Source: Bacteroidota bacterium (GTDB lineage Bacteria > Bacteroidota > Bacteroidia > AKYH767-A > 2013-40CM-41-45). From it: a DNA stretch of 64,000 bases. A program made the translations under genes and the position numbers. Location of the stretch: positions 516,256-580,255 of the forward strand of contig JADJFC010000002.1 in the NCBI GenBank assembly GCA_016708785.1. The letters are read 5' to 3'. The number at the start of each line of letters is the position of its first letter. The stretch's first letter is position 1. Shown piece after piece: positions 1-10,065 of the stretch. A model generated the notes under the pieces. That model was given only the letters and a program-made list of their open reading frames with translations, made no database searches and was not told where the DNA came from.

Positions 1-3000
1 TACTTGCAAATTCACCTGAACTTATAACCTGGTATGATGCTCCTGTGGCAGGAAATTTACTGGGAACAGGCGACACTTACTCTACCCCTTCAATTTCAGT
101 GACAACTCCATTCTACGCTGAAGCAGGTACTACTTGTTTAAGTGCTACACGAACAACAGTGAATGCTATTATTGATGCCCCACCTGCTCCTCCAACTGCA
201 TCAGATGTTTCCCGTTGCGGAACTGGAGTAGTTACTCTTACTGCTTCCTCAAGTTTGACGATCTATTGGTACAGTGCTGCAACTGGTGGTTCACCAATTG
301 CTACCGTACCAAGTTTCACGACGCCATCAATTTCAGCAAATACTACTTATTATGTAGAAGCAGGTAATACTTGTCGCAGCTCGCGTATTCCTGTGAATGC
401 TATTATTGCATCTCCTCCGGCTCCACCGACTGTTGTGGATGGTTCGCGATGTGGAACAGGTACTGTGGTTCTTAACGCTTCTTCACCTGAAACAATTAAC
501 TGGTTTGCTAATTCAAGTGGTGGTTCTTCACTTGGTACAGGAACAACTTTTACAACACCTGTTATCAGTACAACAACAACATATTTTGCAGAAGCAGGTA
601 GTGGATGTAATAGTTCACGTGTAGCTGTTCAGGCAAGTGTTACTGCCGCTCCGGGTGCGCCTGTTGCACCGGCTGTTTCGCGTTGTGGCACCGGAACTGT
701 TACCCTTTCAGCAACCGGTACTCAAACGATTTATTGGTACAGTGCAGCATCCGGCGGAACTTTGCTTGCGACTGCTTCATCTTTTACGACTCCTTCAATT
801 TCATCAACTACTACTTATTATGTTGAACAGGGAAATGGAACTTGTCAATCAAGCCGACTTGCAGTACAAGCTATCGTAAATTCAATTCCGTCTTCTCCGG
901 TCGCTTCAAATGTAAGCCGATGCGGAACCGGAACAGTGACTCTAACAGCAACTTCATCTACGACTGTGAATTGGTATTCTGCATCAACCGGTGGAACACT
1001 TTTGGGTACCGGATTATCATTCACGACACCTTCAATTTCCACAACTACTAATTATTATGCTGAAGCAAATAATGGATGTGCAAGTGCAAGAACATCTGTA
1101 AGTGCAATCGTAAATTCAATTCCTGCTCTACCGGTAGCTTCCGATGTAAGCAGATGCGGAAATGGGACTGTTACTTTAGTTGCTACATCTTCTGAACAAT
1201 GCTATTGGTATAGTGCTTCAACAGGTGGAACCTTATTGTTTACAGGCTCATCATTTACAACACCAAGTATATCATCGACAACAACTTATTATGTTGAAAC
1301 AGGGAACACTTGCCGAAGCAGCCGCGTTGCTGTCCAGGCTATCATAACTAATCAACCTGCAAGTCCTGTTGTTACAGACGGATCAAGATGCGGAAGTGGA
1401 ACTGTTACTTTAACGGCAACTGCTACTACACAAATTAACTGGTATACTGTTCCAAGTGGAGGAACTTCAATTGCAACAGGAAATTCATTTACAACACCAA
1501 GTATTACATCAACAACAATCTATTATACTGATGCAGGAACAGGCGCAGGCTGTATAAGCGTTCGTGTTCCTGTAACAGCTACAATAAATTCTATTCCATC
1601 TTCGCCATCGGCAAATGATGTTTCACGATGCGGTACAGGAACAGTAACTCTGATTGCCACAGGTACACAACAGATCTACTGGTATAGTGCAGCTACGGGA
1701 GGTACATTACTATTTACCGGCAGTTCATTTACAACTCCTTCTATTTCGACAACTACTACTTATTATGTTGAGCAGGGAAATACTTGCCGAAGTACAAGAA
1801 TTCCTGTTGATGCAATGATTATTGCACCACCAGTATCTCCAGCTGTAACCGATGGTAGTCGTTGTGGTGCCGGTACTGTTGTATTAAATGCAACTTCAAC
1901 AACACAAATAAACTGGTATACGTCAGCTTCCGGTGGAGCTGCAATTGCTACTGGAAGTTCATTCACAACTCCTTCAATTTCTGTTACTACTACTTATTAT
2001 GCAGATGCAGGAACGGGTTGTAATAGCTCACGTGTTCCTGTCGTAGCGACTATAAATTCAATACCATTAAATCCTTTCGCAACAGATGTTTCAAGGTGTG
2101 GTCCTGGAGTTGTTAGTTTGACAGCAACTTCAACTGCTCAGATCAGATGGTATTCTGCTGCAAGCGGAGGAACATTATTATTTACCGGATCAAATTTCAC
2201 AACTCCTTCTTTGGCTTCAACTACTACTTATTATGTGGAAGCAAATAACGGTTGCGCATCTTCTCGTATTCCTGTGCAGGCAATAATTAATTCAATACCG
2301 GCTGACCCTACTGTAACCGATGGTTCTCGCTGCGGAACAGGTACTGTTCAACTCAGTGCTTCTTCGCCCGTTAGTGTAATCTGGTATGCAAACGCTTCCG
2401 GAGGATCTTCAATCGGTACCGGACTTACTTTTACTACTCCCTCAATTTCTACTACGACAACATTCTACGCCGAAGCATCAAATGGATGTAGCAGTGCACG
2501 TGTCCCTGTAGAAGCAGTTGTAAATATCTTACCAAGTTTACCGGTTGCAAACAGTGCTTCATTATGTAATGCCGGATCATTGACATTATCAGCAACTTCA
2601 AATGGACCATTATCGTGGTACAGTGCTGCAACAGGTGGAACGTTATTAGGAACAGGTGCAACTTTTGTTACTCCTGTCATCTCAGCTACAACTACCTATT
2701 ATGTAGAAGCTGGCGATGTGTGCAGAACAGCAAGAGTTGCTGTTGATGCTATCATCACTACGCCACCAACTGCACCTGTTTTAGTCGATGGTGATCGTTG
2801 TGGTACTGGTTCGGTGACTCTTAATGCTACCAGCGCCACTCAAGTGAACTGGTATTCTTCAGCCAGCGGTGGAACTTTACTAGGAACGGGACTTACTTTC
2901 AACACCCCTTCAATCAGTACGACAACTACTTTTTATGCAGAGGCCGGATTAGGTTGTAATAGTGCAAGAGTTTCTGTCCAGGCAATTGTGAATCCAATTC

Positions 3001-4649
3001 CTTCTGATCCGATCGCTGTGAGTGGAAACCGCTGCGGAACTGGAAGTATTACATTAACGGCTACATCGCCTGAACAAATTTATTGGTATTCATCACCAAC
3101 CGGTGGTAGTTCTATGGGTACAGGATCAACATTCAATACTCCTTCGGTCTCTACTACAACTACCTTCTATGTTGAGACCGGTGATATTTGCAGAAGTAAT
3201 AGAGTCGCAGTTGCTGCTGTCGTGAATCCGATTCCTTCTGCACCTGCGACTTCAGATGTTTCAAGATGTAACAATGGTACAATTACATTGAATGCAGTTT
3301 CAAGTGAAACAATTTTCTGGTATGATACACCATCAGGAGGAAATTTATTGTTTACCGGACCGTCATTTACTACGCCTTCATTATCTGTTTCTACTCCTTA
3401 TTATGTAGCAACAGGCGATATCTGTATTAGTCCTCGTGTTCAGGTTTATGCAATTATTACTAATCCGCCTGCGGATCCGGTTCTTGTCGATGGATTTACT
3501 TGCGGTACAGGTTCTGTTATGCTAACCGGAACTGCGTCCATTCAGATCAATTGGTATGATGCAGCAAGTGGTGGTACTTTACTAGGCATAGGTGATACAT
3601 TGTTTACTCCAGTGATCTCCTCTAATACGGTATTTTATGCAATTGCCGGTTTGGGCTGTAACAGTAATGTGGTTTCTGTCAATGCAACTGTAAATTCAAT
3701 CCCTGCTGATCCAACAACTCAAAATGCTTTTAGTTGTGGTCCGGGTTCAGTAACATTAAATGCAACTTCTACCGAACAATTGTATTGGTATGATTCAGCA
3801 ACAGGTGGTACTTTGCTTTTAACAGGAAGTTCTTTCATCACTCCATCTATCTTGACAACAACAACCTATTATGTTGAAGCAGGTGATATTTGTAGAAGCA
3901 ATCGTATTGCAGTAATTGCTTCCATAAATGCAGTATCAGAGATTTCTTCATTTACGTCATCAAATAGTTGTGGTGAAGGCATAATAACTTTGGAAGCAAT
4001 TTCATCCGATCCAATAAGTTGGTATGACTCACCAGGTGGTACACTTCTGGGAACAGGGAATACTTTTAATACACCTTTGCTTACTGCATCACAGACTTTT
4101 TACGCTATTGCCGGTATTGATTGTCCAAGTCCTTTTCAAGCGATTGATGCAACAGTTTTTGATCTGCCAGTGGTGGATCTTGGTCCGGATACTTTATATT
4201 ATCAAACCGGACAGACTGTTATCCTTGATGCAGGTGCAGGATTTGATAGTTACTTATGGTCAAATTCGGAGTCGACGCAGCAGATATCGGTGACTATTCC
4301 GGGTTTCTATGAAGTTACAGCAACAGATACAAATGGTTGCCTGGGTTCTGATATTGTTTATGTAGATTTCACAAATGCAATTGTTCAGAATGAGTTGAGT
4401 CAATTGATTCAAGTATATCCAAATCCGACACATGATAAATTCATTGTTAATTTGAATAGTAAATCATTCAAAAAATTGTCAATGCGTATTATGAGTGCAG
4501 ATGGAAGATTAGTGGAGGCGAAAGTTGTCAGTTCTCCTTCCGGAAATTACCATGAAGAATTCTCGCTTCAGAAATATTCGGCCGGTGTTTACTTCCTCGA
4601 ACTACAAAACGAAACTCAGAAAGCAACTGTAAAACTTATTTTACAATAA
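1..4649 (+). CDS. Giant Ig-like-repeat surface protein, T9SS C-terminal sorting domain (5' end outside window)
   Basis: The frame is open from base 3, so the gene starts left of the window and its signal peptide is not visible. What is seen is a partial Ig-like unit, 17 further units of about 78-80 residues, one PKD-like domain (about 4160-4370), and a C-terminal T9SS type-A sorting domain beginning at VYPNPT (about 4405-4646). Each unit has the pattern SRCGTG, then WY..A.GG, then FTTPSIS, then TTYY(V/A)EAG..C. This resembles the Ig-like domain family associated with CHU_C proteins. The protein is expected to be exported by T9SS and anchored or released at the cell surface, probably as an adhesin or structural protein. 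No catalytic domain is visible in the part present. A rho-independent terminator follows. Ligand and true length are unknown. Confidence 0.93.
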   Translation, partial: LANSPELITWYDAPVAGNLLGTGDTYSTPSISVTTPFYAEAGTTCLSATRTTVNAIIDAPPAPPTASDVSRCGTGVVTLTASSSLTIYWYSAATGGSPIATVPSFTTPSISANTTYYVEAGNTCRSSRIPVNAIIASPPAPPTVVDGSRCGTGTVVLNASSPETINWFANSSGGSSLGTGTTFTTPVISTTTTYFAEAGSGCNSSRVAVQASVTAAPGAPVAPAVSRCGTGTVTLSATGTQTIYWYSAASGGTLLATASSFTTPSISSTTTYYVEQGNGTCQSSRLAVQAIVNSIPSSPVASNVSRCGTGTVTLTATSSTTVNWYSASTGGTLLGTGLSFTTPSISTTTNYYAEANNGCASARTSVSAIVNSIPALPVASDVSRCGNGTVTLVATSSEQCYWYSASTGGTLLFTGSSFTTPSISSTTTYYVETGNTCRSSRVAVQAIITNQPASPVVTDGSRCGSGTVTLTATATTQINWYTVPSGGTSIATGNSFTTPSITSTTIYYTDAGTGAGCISVRVPVTATINSIPSSPSANDVSRCGTGTVTLIATGTQQIYWYSAATGGTLLFTGSSFTTPSISTTTTYYVEQGNTCRSTRIPVDAMIIAPPVSPAVTDGSRCGAGTVVLNATSTTQINWYTSASGGAAIATGSSFTTPSISVTTTYYADAGTGCNSSRVPVVATINSIPLNPFATDVSRCGPGVVSLTATSTAQIRWYSAASGGTLLFTGSNFTTPSLASTTTYYVEANNGCASSRIPVQAIINSIPADPTVTDGSRCGTGTVQLSASSPVSVIWYANASGGSSIGTGLTFTTPSISTTTTFYAEASNGCSSARVPVEAVVNILPSLPVANSASLCNAGSLTLSATSNGPLSWYSAATGGTLLGTGATFVTPVISATTTYYVEAGDVCRTARVAVDAIITTPPTAPVLVDGDRCGTGSVTLNATSATQVNWYSSASGGTLLGTGLTFNTPSISTTTTFYAEAGLGCNSARVSVQAIVNPIPSDPIAVSGNRCGTGSITLTATSPEQIYWYSSPTGGSSMGTGSTFNTPSVSTTTTFYVETGDICRSNRVAVAAVVNPIPSAPATSDVSRCNNGTITLNAVSSETIFWYDTPSGGNLLFTGPSFTTPSLSVSTPYYVATGDICISPRVQVYAIITNPPADPVLVDGFTCGTGSVMLTGTASIQINWYDAASGGTLLGIGDTLFTPVISSNTVFYAIAGLGCNSNVVSVNATVNSIPADPTTQNAFSCGPGSVTLNATSTEQLYWYDSATGGTLLLTGSSFITPSILTTTTYYVEAGDICRSNRIAVIASINAVSEISSFTSSNSCGEGIITLEAISSDPISWYDSPGGTLLGTGNTFNTPLLTASQTFYAIAGIDCPSPFQAIDATVFDLPVVDLGPDTLYYQTGQTVILDAGAGFDSYLWSNSESTQQISVTIPGFYEVTATDTNGCLGSDIVYVDFTNAIVQNELSQLIQVYPNPTHDKFIVNLNSKSFKKLSMRIMSADGRLVEAKVVSSPSGNYHEEFSLQKYSAGVYFLELQNETQKATVKLILQ
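3..4150 (+). repeat. Tandem Ig-like coding repeats, about 240 bp per unit, 17 full units plus one partial
   Basis: Successive units begin with SRCG or a variant at roughly 208, 450, 680, 910 and so on to about 3965. The units alternate between two subtypes. One ends TTYYVEAGNTCRS and the other ends TTYYAEAGxGCNS. The true period is therefore close to 480 bp, with a phase slip near units 13 and 14. DNA identity between units is only moderate, so the array is old rather than freshly amplified. Confidence 0.9.
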
Positions 4650-4672
4650 ACACTTCAAATATAATTTATAGA

Positions 4673-4707
4673 AAAGGGAAAGCAAAAATGGCTTTCCCTT
4701 TTTTTTT
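4673..4707 (+). terminator. Rho-independent terminator after the Ig-repeat gene
   Basis: A perfect 9-bp stem (4675-4683 with 4691-4699, agggaaagc/gctttccct) with a 7-nt loop is followed directly by nine T residues. It lies 26 bases after the stop codon. Confidence 0.85.
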
Positions 4708-4733
4708 GACCCTTGACCCTTGACCCTTGACTT
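4706..4733. repeat. Heptanucleotide tandem repeat (ttgaccc)
   Basis: Three perfect ttgaccc units start at 4706, 4713 and 4720, followed by a decayed fourth. A related tttgacc array lies at 6613-6661, on the other side of the ClC gene. Confidence 0.8.
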
Positions 4734-4751
4734 TTTTGACTTCTGACTTTT

Positions 4752-4759
4752 TATTTTTG
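4752..4759 (+). promoter_or_regulatory. Candidate Bacteroidota -7 promoter element for the ClC gene
   Basis: TATTTTTG matches the TAnnTTTG -7 consensus and sits 37 bases before the ATG at 4797. A TTG at 4727-4729 could serve as a -33 element, with slightly long spacing. This is a sequence match only. Confidence 0.35.
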
Positions 4760-4796
4760 ACATGAAAGATTAATTATATGTCTACCTTTACCCGGC

Positions 4797-6556
4797 ATGG
4801 TAACAAAAAAAATCGGCATTTGGCGTAGAAGGTATTTTGGAACACGAACTTCCTTAATGCTTACAAGCGTGGTGATCGGTTTGCTTACTGCCTTATGTGC
4901 TGTTGTATTGAAAAACAGTGTTCATTTTATTCAGCAATGGGTTCATCAGATTTCAATTGCTGAAAATTCACATTATCTTCTTTTTGTTTTTCCAACACTT
5001 GGTATACTCCTTACCGTCTTTTATACTCAAGTTTTCAGAAACGGTGATTTGGGAAGAGGAGTAACCAATATAATTTTTGCTATTTCCAGAAAGTCGAGTT
5101 ACGTCGAGAAAGATAAATTGTATTCGCAAATGCTCAGTAGTATTCTGACAGTTGGATTTGGTGGGTCAGCAGGACTTGAAGCACCTATTGCAGCAACCGG
5201 TTCAGCGATAGGAAGTAATACAGCAAGGTGGCTGCATTTTAATCTTAAAGAGCGGACACTGTTGCTCGCTTGCGGTACAGCCGCAGGAATCTCTGCGATT
5301 TTCAATGCACCAATTGCCGGAGTTATTTTTGCATTTGAAATTCTTTTGGTGAATATGCCCATGCCGGTGATTGTCCCATTACTAATTGCATCTGCATCAT
5401 CTGCACTGTTATCCAAGTTGATCTATTCCGGACAACCATTTGTGTTGATCACCAATTCATGGTCTTCAGATCACCTGGGTTACTATGTTCTTTTTGGAAT
5501 TATTGCAGCGCTGCTCTCTGTGTATGCAATCAGAATTTACTTTTTTATTGGTGATTTGTTTTATGGGAAAAAGCAGGTATATCTGAAAGCAATCATTGGT
5601 GGATTATTTTTGGGTGCACTAATTTTTTTATTTCCTCCACTTTATGGTGAAGGTTATGATAGTGTACTAAACCTTTTACACAAGGAATCTACTGCACTGA
5701 TTTCTGATTCAGCATTCATTCCAAATGCCGGAGCATGGACTGTTGTTGTTTTTGCAATTGCACTCATGCTATTGAAAGTTGTCGCAACTTCATTGACCGT
5801 TGGGGCAGGAGGGAATGGTGGTATGTTTGGCTCTTCGCTCTTTACCGGAGCTATGTGCGGATATGCATTTTCGCATTCAGTCAATTTGCTAGGATTAGCA
5901 CATTTAGATGAAGTCAATTTTACAGTAATTGGGATGGCTGCAATGATGAGTGGAATTATTCATTCGCCGCTGACAGCAATATTTTTAATTGCAGAGATCA
6001 CCGGCGGCTATGCCTTGTTTGTTCCTCTGATGGTTGTTGTATCAATAGCATATCTTGTTTCAGGTATTTTGAACCATTCTCTGTCTACACAAAAAAACTT
6101 GCGCTGAAAGGTGATCTGATCACCACTGATAAAGACAAATTGGTTCTTGCAAAAATGAATCTTCAGGATTATCTGGAAACTGATTTTATTCCAGTGAATG
6201 AAAATGATACACTTGCAGACTTGATCCATGCTATCGAAAATTCAAAGAGAAATATTTTTCCTGTGGTGAATGAAGAAAACAAACTGGTTGGTGAAATCCT
6301 ACTTGATAATGTACGCCATGTTATGTTCTCCAAAGAACTTTATGACAAAACATTCATAAAAGATCTTATGATCACTCCCGCAGCAATCGTAGATGTAAAT
6401 GACAGTATGGAAAAAGTTCTGAAGCTATTTGACGAAACCAATCTGTGGAACCTCCCTGTAACCGATAAAGGCAAGTATGTCGGTTTTGTTTCCAAATCAA
6501 AAATATTTACACAGTATAGGCATCATTTGATTAAGGATGCTGTTGTGCCGGCTTAA
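4797..6556 (+). CDS. ClC-family chloride channel/antiporter with C-terminal CBS pair (one frameshift at 6091-6097)
   Basis: The first reading frame (4797-6107) is a polytopic membrane protein with ClC signatures. GGSAGLEAP corresponds to the GxEGP filter with its gating glutamate, followed by AGISAIFNAPIAG and the late GGNGGMFG segment. After an A7 tract the -1 frame continues KLALKGDLITTDKDK and then two CBS modules (ending KRNIFPVV..ENKLVG and LWNLPVTDKGKYVGF). Restoring one A gives a single protein of about 586 residues with the usual ClC-CBS architecture. The likely role is chloride/proton or halide transport in the inner membrane, with nucleotide sensing by the CBS pair. The break falls on A AAA AAC, a canonical -1 slippery heptamer, but nearby homopolymer errors make a lost base the simpler reading. 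Alternatively, channel and CBS protein are two separate products. Confidence 0.88.
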
Positions 6557-6563
6557 TTGAGTT

Positions 6564-6631
6564 AAAGGTCAAAGGTCAAAGTTAGCTTCGTAGTCACCTA
6601 CGAAGCCAAACCTTTGACCTTTGACCTTTGA
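6564..6631. terminator. Long bidirectional hairpin between convergent genes
   Basis: The core is a perfect 9-bp stem with a 4-nt loop (6585-6593 with 6598-6606, gcttcgtag/ctacgaagc). After a small internal loop the stem is extended by 18 more pairs formed from ggtcaaa and tttgacc heptads on either side. It separates the ClC-CBS gene from lpdA, which point at each other, so a two-way terminator is the natural reading. No long T run is present. Confidence 0.65.
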
Positions 6632-6661
6632 CCTTTAACCTTTAACCTTTGACCTTTGACC
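6613..6661. repeat. Heptanucleotide tandem repeat (tttgacc/tttaacc), seven units
   Basis: Units start at 6613, 6620, 6627, 6634, 6641, 6648 and 6655; the fourth and fifth are tttaacc. The last base of the array is the first base of the lpdA stop codon read on the plus strand. Two inverted units (ggtcaaa) lie at 6567-6580. Confidence 0.85.
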
Positions 6662-8049
6662 TACAAGTGTATGCACTCCCCATACGCCTCAGCCACTGCC
6701 TCCATGATCGCTTCACTCATAGTCGGGTGAGGGTGGATGGTCTTAATAATTTCGTGACCTGTTGTTTCTAATTTACGGGCAGCAACAACCTCTGCTACTA
6801 GCTCAGTAACATTTGCACCTATCATGTGCGCTCCCAGCCATTCGCCATATTTAGCATCGAAAATTACTTTTACAAAACCATCTGCATTACCACCGGCTTT
6901 TGCTTTACCACTTGCTGAGAATGGAAACTTTCCAATTTTAATTTCATAACCTGCTTCTTTCGCTGCTTTCTCTGTGTAACCAACAGATGCAATTTCCGGA
7001 GAACAATAAGTACATCCCGGAACATTTTTATAGTCAATCGGTTCAACATGCATACCTGCAATTTTTTCTATACACGTAATAGCTTCATGAGAAGCAACGT
7101 GAGCGAGTGCAGGAGTATTCAGTACATCTCCAATCGCGAAGTAACCCGGCATATTTGTCTGATACCATTCGTTGACAAGAATTTTTCCTTTGTCTGTAAT
7201 GATACCAACTTCTTCCAAACCTATATTTTCAATATTTGAAGAAATACCTACTGCTGAAAGTACAACATCACACTCCAATATCTCTTCGCCTTTTTTACTT
7301 TTCACTTTTACTTTACATCCTGCTCCTGATGTGTCTACACTTTCAACTGTTGACTCGAGCATGATCTCTATTCCTGATTTCTTGAATGAACGGGCAAGTT
7401 GCTTTGATACATCTTCGTCTTCGATTGGAACAATATTTGGCATAAATTCTACGATCGTTACCTTGGTACCAATTGAATGATAGAAATATGCAAACTCAAC
7501 GCCGATTGCGCCTGAACCTACAACCACAATTGACTTTGGTTGCTTTTCAAGATTCATCGCTTCACGATAACCAATCACTTTTTTACCGTCTTGTTTTAAG
7601 TTCGGTAATTCACGTGAACGCGCTCCTGTAGCTATAATGATATTTTTTGCTTCGTAAGTTTGAGTCTTTCCCGCACTGTCTTTTACTTCGATCTTACGTC
7701 CACTTTTTAATGTGCCATAACCGGAGATCACATCGATCTTGTTTTTCTTTAACAAAAAAGTAACTCCTTTGCTCATTGCGTCGGCTACACCACGGCTTCG
7801 TTTTATCATCGATGGGAAATCAGCTTCAACACCGGTAGTTTTTATTCCATAGTCCTGAGCATGCATCAAATATTCAAAAACCTGTGCGCTTTTTAATAAT
7901 GCTTTCGTCGGGATGCATCCCCAATTTAAACAAACTCCACCTAACTCCGATTTCTCAACAATTGCTGTTTTCATTCCTAATTGCGCCGCACGAATTGCTG
8001 CTACATAACCACCGGGACCACTGCCCAAAACAATAAGATCGTAATTCAT
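6661..8049 (-). CDS. lpdA: Dihydrolipoyl dehydrogenase (E3)
   Basis: This 462-residue FAD/NAD disulfide oxidoreductase is full length. The N-terminal FAD-binding motif GSGPGG is at residues 9-14. The redox-active disulfide is C40/C45 in GGVCLNWGCIPT. A second dinucleotide motif is VVGSGAIGVEFAYF, and the C-terminal HPHPTMSEA carries the catalytic His-Glu pair. The enzyme reoxidises dihydrolipoamide of 2-oxoacid dehydrogenase complexes (pyruvate, 2-oxoglutarate, branched-chain) or the glycine cleavage system, using NAD+, in the cytoplasm. No E1 or E2 genes are adjacent, so it is probably shared between complexes. It is monocistronic, and a -7 element lies 18 bases upstream of the start. Confidence 0.96.
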   Translation of the reverse strand: MNYDLIVLGSGPGGYVAAIRAAQLGMKTAIVEKSELGGVCLNWGCIPTKALLKSAQVFEYLMHAQDYGIKTTGVEADFPSMIKRSRGVADAMSKGVTFLLKKNKIDVISGYGTLKSGRKIEVKDSAGKTQTYEAKNIIIATGARSRELPNLKQDGKKVIGYREAMNLEKQPKSIVVVGSGAIGVEFAYFYHSIGTKVTIVEFMPNIVPIEDEDVSKQLARSFKKSGIEIMLESTVESVDTSGAGCKVKVKSKKGEEILECDVVLSAVGISSNIENIGLEEVGIITDKGKILVNEWYQTNMPGYFAIGDVLNTPALAHVASHEAITCIEKIAGMHVEPIDYKNVPGCTYCSPEIASVGYTEKAAKEAGYEIKIGKFPFSASGKAKAGGNADGFVKVIFDAKYGEWLGAHMIGANVTELVAEVVAARKLETTGHEIIKTIHPHPTMSEAIMEAVAEAYGECIHL

Positions 8050-8066
8050 AATTTTCAGAATTTGTG

Positions 8067-8074
8067 CGAAGGTA
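8067..8074 (-). promoter_or_regulatory. Candidate -7 promoter element for lpdA
   Basis: Read on the minus strand this is TACCTTCG, a one-base variant of TAnnTTTG. It would give a leader of about 10 nt before the ATG at 8049. Confidence 0.4.
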
Positions 8075-8199
8075 ATTACATTTTTGTTATTTAGAAGGCG
8101 TTTTTTTTGCGAATAGGTATTCGTAAGTTATTGCAATATAAGATGTTATAACGTCATGGTTTTGGATGAAATGGAATTTGCGTTTGAATCAAAAATTTA

Positions 8200-8232
8200 G
8201 AATCAGAATTGATGACTACTTCATTCTGATTC
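8200..8232. repeat. Perfect 10-bp inverted repeat in the lpdA-M61 intergenic region
   Basis: gaatcagaat (8200-8209) pairs perfectly with attctgattc (8223-8232) across a 13-nt spacer, about 85 bases before the M61 start. It could be an operator or a leader hairpin; there is no T run. Confidence 0.5.
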
Positions 8233-8314
8233 GGAGGGTGAAAGTGCCATAAAAATGTTGAATTCTTCAGCATGACTTACGTAAAATGCAAGGGTATTAT
8301 TTATAAAATTGCAT

Positions 8315-10065
8315 ATGGCCATTTTATATAAATTATCTGCATCAAATCCGATTTCTCATTTTGTAGAAATTGAAATGCATATTACAAATATCGATAGCTC
8401 CGAAGTAACTTTTCAATTGCCTAGTTGGAGACCGGGTCGATATGAAATTGCGAATTTTGCTCGCAATCTTAGGAAATGGAAAGCCTACAACAATAAGAAC
8501 GAAGTGCTGGCCTTCCGAAAAATCAATAAAGATAATTGGAGTGTTTCAACTGATGGAGCAAATGAATTGATCATAAAATACGAATACTATTGTGCACAAT
8601 TGGATGCAGGTGCTTGCTGGGTCGATGATGAACAAATCTACATCAACCCCGTTCATTGTTTCATGTTTATTCCGGAAAGAATTCATGAAGAATGTGTTCT
8701 TGAATTGTCCATTCCTTCGAATTACAGAATCGCTTCTTCATTGCAAAAGTCAGGCGAAAAAAGATTGTTAGCAGAAGATTTTGATGAATTGGTGGACAGT
8801 CCTTTTATCGCAAGTCCTACGTTGCAGGTAAAATCATATGAAGCCGGTGAAGTGAATTTTTCAATCGCAATTCAAGGCGATTCTCAACCTGATTGGCTGA
8901 GAATACTTGCAGACTTCAAAGCGTTCTCTGAAAAACAAATTGAGATCATGGGAAGTTTTCCTGTGGAAGACTATATCTTTTTAGTGCAAGTGCTGCCGAA
9001 TCGTTTTTATCACGGTGTTGAACATCTTCGTTCTACTGTATTAGCACTTGGACCGGGTTCTCAACTGATGAACGATGCATTGTATACCGATTTCATTGGT
9101 GTTGCTTCACATGAATTATTTCATGCATGGAATATTAAAACCATTCGCCCGATTGAAATGATGCCTTATGATTATACAAAGGAAAATTATTCTCAATTAG
9201 GATATGTCTATGAAGGGGTAACTACATATTACGGTGATCAAATTCTAGCACGTGCAGATGTGTATTCTATCGATCAGTTTTTTGTTGAATTAAATATTCG
9301 TTTGCAAAAGCATTTTGATAATCCGGGCCGTTTTAATATGTCTGTTGCTGACAGTAGTTTCGATACATGGCTTGACGGTTATGTGCCGGAGTGCCTGGAA
9401 GAAAAACATCCATCTACGACGAAGGAAGTTTGATCGCATTGATGACTGATCTGTTGATCCGAAAAAATACCGATCACAAATCATCACTCGATACTGTTAT
9501 GCAAAATCTGTATAACGATTTCGGCAAAAAAATGCGCGGGTATACTGACCACGATTATATTTCTCTCGTCAGTCATTGTGCTGGTGTTTCTATGGCTGAC
9601 TTCTTTATTGACTTTGTTTACGGTACTGAAGACGATACTCCTTTATTAGAAGAAACTCTTGGCTATGCAGGTCTGGAACTTCACCAATATTCTTCGGCAA
9701 TTGAATGTGAACGATTCTTCGGATTTAAAGTTATTGAAGATAGTCGATCTACAAAAGTGACGGCTATCTTTCCTGAATCTCCGTCATTTAAAGCCGGTCT
9801 TGGAAAAGACGATGAGATTGTCGCTGTGAACGAGAAAAAAGTTGAAGAGAATCTCCAGGAATTGCTATTCCTAAGTAGGGGAGAAAGATTAATTCTCACT
9901 GTACTTACTCCAATGAAACGTCTGAAAGATATTGCAATTGAAGGTGATTCTAAAGAGTATTATCCAAAATATGCAATTATAAAAAATATTAATGCAGATC
10001 AGGATCAACAACGGTTTTTTAAATCGTGGTTGGGAAAAGATTTTGACGAATCAAAAAGTCTATGA
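8315..10065 (+). CDS. M61-family glycyl aminopeptidase-like protease with PDZ domain (one frameshift near 9388)
   Basis: The frame from 8315 carries the M61 N-terminal beta domain and the zinc motif HELFH (about residue 265) in the context SHELFHAWNIK. The frame breaks at DGYVPE. Adding one G at 9388-9389 gives DGYVPGVPGRK and joins the rest of the catalytic domain. A PDZ domain follows (about residues 468-560, VTAIFPESPSFKAGL). The merged protein is about 584 residues, normal for the family. Family members are soluble metallopeptidases that release N-terminal glycine or alanine. The ATG at 8315 is preferred over an in-frame TTG at 8309. The gene overlaps ridA by 4 bases (ATGA), so the two are probably co-translated. 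The lost G is most likely a consensus error. Confidence 0.88.

Noticed and set aside
3..4150. Regular repeats considered as a CRISPR array.
   Set aside because: The period is about 240 bp, units are translated as Ig-like domains, and there are no short identical repeats with unique spacers or cas genes.
6091..6097. Programmed -1 frameshift as the primary explanation of the ClC-CBS split.
   Set aside because: Attractive slippery site, but no strong downstream stimulatory structure was evident and many nearby genes lost single homopolymer bases; kept only as a finding.
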